Assembly (NCBI GenBank): GCA_040954595.2 | Contig: CM082596.2 | Span: 10,602,001-10,666,000 of the forward strand | From: Balanoglossus misakiensis | Taxonomy: Eukaryota; Hemichordata | Reading direction: 5' to 3' | DNA length: 64,000 nt | Shown here: positions 58,741 to 64,000 of the stretch, piece after piece | How the letters are laid out: each line of letters begins with the position of its first letter | Position numbering within the stretch: position 1 is the first letter of the stretch | Notes under the pieces: generated by a model | The model's database searches: none | What the model saw: the letters and a program-made list of their open reading frames with translations, nothing else | Told to the model about the DNA's origin: nothing | Program-made: the position numbers and the translations under genes

Positions 58741-60471
58741 TTAAGGCTCGGTATGACAAACTGGTTCAAGAATTTTTACCATTTGGTTGGCGCGCAGAAT
58801 TTATGATATTAGACGGTATGTTGGGCAATATGCCGATTTTTTTGTCAGACGTTGGCTTATTCCCCGCTTCACTCAATTCTGTTTCGAAGTTCATCTTTTA
58901 TTTGATGACCCGCATAGACTCGGTACAAGTCCTAAAGATATTCAACGTGCCAGGTAGGACAACAAAAATGAAGAGTTGATTGAAATAGATGATATTCATG
59001 ACTCAACCCCTCTACCACGAGAATGGTGAAAAATCATCAATTGTAGGCCAAACTAGAGAAAACTAGTGAACTTCTTGTCAGCCACATCTTTAAATATAAT
59101 TGTACCGGCTCTGCAAGGTGATCATGTCCTCATTACAGCAGGTGGCTTTGATGGGGAAAATAGGGACAAGAGTCTTTTTGTCGGTAGTTATGGAATTGTG
59201 TCTGAGTGGGAAGCCAAAAGTTGTCATGAAGAAGCTGACAGTAGATGCATCCTTCATGCAGTTCAGTCCTCTTACAAGAAAGGTGTTATTTACTCCCCTG
59301 ATATCGATACTTATCATGTTCTCCTCCCAGTACTATATCAACATGTTCAAAAGGAGATATTTGTACAACTTGATAATGATTTATCAAATCTCACTTATTT
59401 AGACATGAATCAGTTCAAATCAGATTTAAATTTAGACCCTGATTTGCAACATATTCCTCTCCAATATTTAGGCAAAATATTTCAAACACTGTTCATATGC
59501 ACAGGTTGTGACTATGTGTCATACTTTGCAGGCATCGGAAAGATATCTTTCTACAAGACATTATTTTCAATACTCTGAATTTGTAACTAGTGGCACCCTT
59601 ATACCTGGAACACTGATAGACACAACAGTAGACAGTGTAGGGAATGGAATTTTCGCTTTCATACGTTTAATAGGTAGTGTTTATGTTAAGAAACATTTCC
59701 AAGCATTTGATGCATCTCATCCTTTTGAACTTTATCGACAAGTAGCCAGTGTCACTAACAGTCTTAAAGATAACCACATCAAATGGCTCACATATATACG
59801 AGAAACAATTTGGCCACGTATCCAGTATGAGGAAGAATGTATCCCTTCCTTTGAAGCCCTACAACTGCACTGGAAAAGATCATGCTGGGTCTCTGTTATG
59901 GTCCCAGGTCGATCAGTGCCATGTTACGTTTCCCTTATTCAATAATTATGGATACAGACTAAGCAACAGCGAACTTGATATTATTTGGGACAGTGATGCC
60001 AATTTAGAAAAAGTGAAAAATAATTTGGAGTTGCTAACAAAAGGGTGTGGCTGCAAAAATATGCCAACTTGTAATAGCAGATGTTGTAAATGTTATAAGA
60101 CCCATAATGGTTGTGGCCCTGCGTGTCAATGCAATGACTTCAGTAATCCACATAATGGGAACCCTGGATTCTGTACCACATCGAAAAAGTATGGGGTATG
60201 CCCAAAATATACAGATAAGTCACCACTATTAGAATCACCATCACCAATCACTGATACTGAACATCATAATATGGAAAATAGCATTGATGCAATTTTACAG
60301 GAGGAGTCACATGAATTTGACATGTTAAGAGAAGAAGAGCGAAATATTTACGAGACTGATTCTGACTTTGACGAACTGACTGATGAATATAACTGGACGG
60401 AAGAAAAACAAACTGATAATTCAAAGAATGGTGATTGTGATTCCAATGATGGTGACTGTGATGACATTTAA
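58741..60471 (+). pseudogene. HEEADTR-type and CXC-domain C-terminus of the block
   Basis: 58770-58960: FGWRAEFMILDG and, in another frame, FEVHLLFDDPHRLG. 59066-59578: SCHEEADSRCILHA and SPDIDTYHVLL, resembling the HEEADTR / SPDTDV motifs of a widespread invertebrate mobile-element family. 59530-59945 continues in another frame. 59749-60471 ends with a cysteine-rich CXC (tesmin/TSO1-like) domain: KGCGCKNMPTC, then CCKCYKTHNGCGPACQCNDF (60040-60155), followed by a strongly acidic tail. CXC domains bind DNA. Multiple frameshifts and stops make it nonfunctional as read. Confidence 0.6.
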
Positions 60472-60609
60472 TGAATCATCAAAGAAATTGATTTGGTCTC
60501 TTGGGGGTTACAGCCCTATTGTGGTTTCAGTCATACCTTTCCAATCGCACCCAGTGTGTATGTGTTAATTTCAGACATGGTTACTATAACCGTGTTCCAA
60601 GTAATCACC

Positions 60610-61430
60610 ATTTTATCCGCTTGACACTGGGGTAACACAGGGATCAGTTCTTTGTCCTATACTTTTTAATATGTACACTTCTCCATTAGGTGAATTAGTT
60701 TCTAGTCATGGATGCCTGTATATAGCTTTTATGCAGATGGCTCTTCATTGTCTTTTACCAAGAAGAATGCTCCCAGAATGCTTTCAAATCTTGAACGTTG
60801 TATTTCTGATGTCGCTACTGGATGTCTGAAAATGTCTTGTGTTTAAATAACGATAAGACTGAATCTGTTATTTTTTCTGCTACTTCGGGTAATGTATCTG
60901 CCAGAGGGATTACAGAAATTCATGCGATGCTCTGAAACCAGTTCATTGTCTGACAATGATTGCACAGATCTGCCATTCAGTCGCTTTTCATTTGCAGCAT
61001 ATTGCACTTGTCTGTAAATATTTATCTCAAGGCGCCACAGAGCAATAAAGGTCCTTCTTTTGTTGCATTTCGAATAGATTCGTGTAATTCACTTTTGTTT
61101 GGGCTCCCTAAGTACTAGATCAGCCGTATTCAAGCTCAAAATATTGCTGCTAGTTCCAAAATCACTGTTTACATCAATGCAATTTCAGTTCCACTGGTTA
61201 CCTTTGTCTGATCGTATTGTTTTCAATATTTTATTTCTTATTTTTGAATTCATTCATAGACTTGGACCATCATATCTGTCTGATATGATCAAATTATATG
61301 TTCCAAATCGAAACTTGAAGTCAGCTGATCAGCTCAAACTCTGTCCTGTTCAGCCCAATGCAATGATGAAAACAACAATTGCTTGCCTTCAGACACAAAT
61401 ATTTATTGCATATATCATCAGCGAATAAAG
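60610..61430 (+). pseudogene. decayed CR1/L2-type LINE fragment
   Basis: GVTQGSVLCPILFNMYTSPLGE near 60630-60690 is the RT block before the catalytic box. DKTES-like sequence follows near 60865, and the C-terminal FHWLPLSDRIVFNILFLIFE and LGPSYLSDMIKLYVP lie at 61190-61300. These motifs are typical of CR1/L2-group LINEs. Several frames and stops; no target duplication found. Confidence 0.7.
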
Positions 61431-64000
61431 GGAAATGGTTTTGAAGTTACAGTTGGCATTTTGCATTTTCGAAATGTCTACTTATATCCCAGGCCACGAT
61501 ACGGAGAAAAAAAATAAAAATACACCAGCTGAGCTCCTCACACGTACATAGTCATGTATGGTAAACCTGGCATTCTGTCCATATGGGACCTACATTTGTA
61601 GGCGATTGATCGATGTTGTGTCGAAATCAGGCCAGTAATTAAGTTAAAACTTGGTTAATACGTTACCTTAGGGTGTTATACATTATCCAGTAACTGTTTT
61701 ACTTAAGAATTGCCTTTCAAAAGCTGTTTACCCACGGTAAACGTATCGTTTCACGATCAACGCAACACTTCTGTATTTACAAGTCTAACATGGAGCCGGA
61801 GAGGTCAACGTATACTTCCGGGTCATATCGTCGAACGACATTGATTATTTTTAAGCGGACTGTTACACAAGCATTTCGAATTAATTTCTTTTCACGGATG
61901 TTCGGACCGATATTAGACCTCTCTGTCAGGAAAGTTTGGTTAACTTCCGAGGTCGTTTTCAATGATTTTTGAAACGTTTGTGGACGTCTCTTTAGGGGTC
62001 ACCAACATACCACCGAAAACACGTTAAAACTTCTACTACTATTAAGGACAGATTTTCATAAAATTTACGTCTGCAGTGAAAAATGGGAATCACTTTCGTA
62101 ATTTATCCAGCTAACATGGTTTTTTATTGCACAACAGAGTTGCAGAAAAGGATTTAAGTTGCACAGAAATCAACATACATGTGTTGGTGAGTATCTACAA
62201 TTTGGAGAGAAAGTAAGATGTATGGGTTTGTACAATGTAAGTGTCTTATACATGTATATTTGACACTGAAATCATATATTGTACAATCAGTCATTGGTAA
62301 ATGTCTGCTATTCATGACACAAATAAAAAAACAGTCAAACCTGTGTGAGTGGCCACCTCTATTAGGCAGCCACCTCTATATAGTGGCCACTTTATTCTAG
62401 TCCCTATGCAATTTACATCTACATTAATTGACTTTTCTACAAGGTATAATTTCTACAAGGTATAATGGCCACCTATCTATAAAGGCCAGTTTAGAAAAGT
62501 CCCTTCACTAGCCACAATAGACACTTGTGTTGATTTCTGTATGTTTTACGTGTAACACAATCAGGACATTTTTCATAAAGAGGGCAGCCTTCCAAAATAA
62601 AGTGTCATCTCAATGCAGACAATGTGAAAAAGGCGGTCAGTAGAGTACTGCTCGAGCTCATCTAGTTTGTTGTATACATGATACATGTACAAGTTGTGTG
62701 TAAAACTGACCTTACAATAAAATGTGGCTGTCCAAGTACATAAGTTTCAACTATAGTGTTGATACAAAAGACAATCAAGTTTTTACTTTGTGACCAACTT
62801 GCCTCGTGTTCGTGTCGTGGAAGGGTAACATGACTGCATAGCAATGTTTTATTAAAATTTTGTACATAGAGAAATGGACTACTGGGAACTATGTAAATGA
62901 TGCCCTGAGCCTAAAAATTCTGACTGTCTGCAATTATAGTTTTAGCATTTTTGTTCAATTGCACTTTCAAGTACAGTCAAACCCGTCTAACACCAAAGGG
63001 ACTGAAGAAATTGTTCAGATTGCAGGTGTCCAATTTAAAGAGGTTCTTTCAACATGTGGTTCTATGTCAAAAGGTTTGAACAATGTCTTTGAAATAGACA
63101 TGTTTCCAGATTAGACAGGGTTCGGTTGAGACAGGTTTTACTGTATTTTGATACATGCTCTGGCTTAACCCTTTCACCACCACGGTTCAGTCTAAACCCT
63201 TTATTTTCTATGGTAAGGCTGGATCTTTAAAGAGGAAACTTTTTTTTTTCTGGGAATCTCTTTATTTCTTCTGTCACAAAAATTGCATGGGAGTTCTAAT
63301 TCTAAAAGGAAAACTGATTTCATATAAGATCTCAAAGTCAAGTTTTGGATGTGGCTCCATTTCAAGTATTGTAGGTGACTAGTTTTCCGGAGTTCAAGTC
63401 TTTATACTTGCAGTAGAGTTGGTCACATGTACTTGGGTAATCTGAGTGTGGTCAGAAATTGAACTTACACACATTGGGTTGAGTTAAGAATATGTCTGGT
63501 GTATTACTGTAATATGACTAGATACAGCAAATGCATTAACTATAAGCGTATGTTAAAATACACAGTTTCCATGGACAAATCTGAGTGATGAAATTAAATA
63601 CACATGTTCATTAAATCCCACCATGATAGAGCGCCCCCACTGTTCAGAATGTCCATTTTGAAGTCCTACATATATGATGTCATGCCTAGCTGTCAATGTT
63701 AACTGATGTGTACTTGTACTACTAGTAAATGGAAGTACTTTAAAGTAAAGCTCAGATGCAAGGTTTTGTAAAATAAATATAATATTAAAACGTTGCCATC
63801 ATTTTAGCCATTTTGAACAGCGGTCCAATTGACTAATGTGATCACTCTGTATGCGGCATATGGCATATTAAGCATTTAGTATTTTTCAATCAGAAGCCGT
63901 TAATCCTGTGATTAATTCTGCTTCTTGCAGCATTGATTTTAAATCACCACACATGAATAATTTTGCCCAAAGGACTGCGGTGCCCAAGTGTTTATGATAA
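61431..64000. other. noncoding right end with dispersed repeats
   Basis: No supported gene. Repeats: 62330-62510 (CAGTCAAACCTGTGTGAGTG), 62972-63145 (copy of the repeat at 47714), and a half copy of the TTAACCCTTTCACC MITE at 63165-63200. A 60-codon open frame at 61790-61972 overlaps another on the opposite strand and has no recognisable motif. Confidence 0.5.

Overview
This is eukaryotic, almost certainly invertebrate metazoan, DNA. Genes have short exons with GT..AG introns, there are EGF-like exon modules with the usual phase 1-1 boundaries, and the window is AT-rich and packed with animal-type mobile elements (tyrosine-recombinase-class retrotransposon, PIF/Harbinger, CACTA-like, TTAA- and TA-flanked inverted-repeat elements, LINEs, satellite DNA). 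The species cannot be named from the sequence; a marine invertebrate such as amphioxus or an acorn worm is a guess. No bacterial features, CRISPR arrays, rRNA or tRNA genes were seen.

Left third (1-22380): three nested layers. A 142-bp satellite array (1-868 and 20088-22378) was split by a retrotransposon with the A1 - ORFs - B1 - A2 - B2 split direct repeats typical of Ngaro/PAT-type elements. That retrotransposon was then split, inside its RNase H end, by a 14.65-kb DNA transposon (4625-19271) flanked by the 4-bp duplication TGAA. The DNA transposon is the main discovery. It has short terminal inverted repeats, large subterminal arrays of palindrome-bearing 38-bp repeats at both ends, and two divergent multi-exon genes that both splice into complete open frames. 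One is an 869-aa DDE-like transposase (exons between 11099 and 17085). The other is a 482-aa protein joining a ParB-like domain to the C-terminal half of a bacterial-type DNA amino-methyltransferase fold (exons between 10496 and 6704, minus strand).

Middle (22381-46500): a CACTA-like non-autonomous element (23696-26788) carrying a TTAA MITE; a TA-flanked element with very long inverted repeats (28892-31386); a broken tyrosine-recombinase-like gene (33272-34366); and a PIF/Harbinger element (about 34700-43345) with an intact Myb/SANT accessory gene and a broken transposase. The Harbinger transposase is interrupted by a 2.6-kb element (38998-41597) that shares the terminal motif, the 4-bp duplication and the palindromic subterminal arrays of the 14.65-kb transposon. 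It is therefore a probable non-autonomous relative. A second TTAA MITE with another TTAA element nested in it lies at 44279-45574.

Right third (46500-64000): pieces of an ordinary host gene with EGF-like modules (one sound exon, one decayed), whose intron holds a 5'-truncated LINE with an 11-bp target duplication. This is followed by a long decayed coding block (OTU-like protease, DUF6589-like, HEEADTR-type and CXC-type domains) riddled with stops, frameshifts and a MITE insertion, then a decayed CR1/L2-type LINE and dispersed repeats.

All splice sites, domains and family names were read by eye. Splice junctions were checked only for reading-frame consistency.
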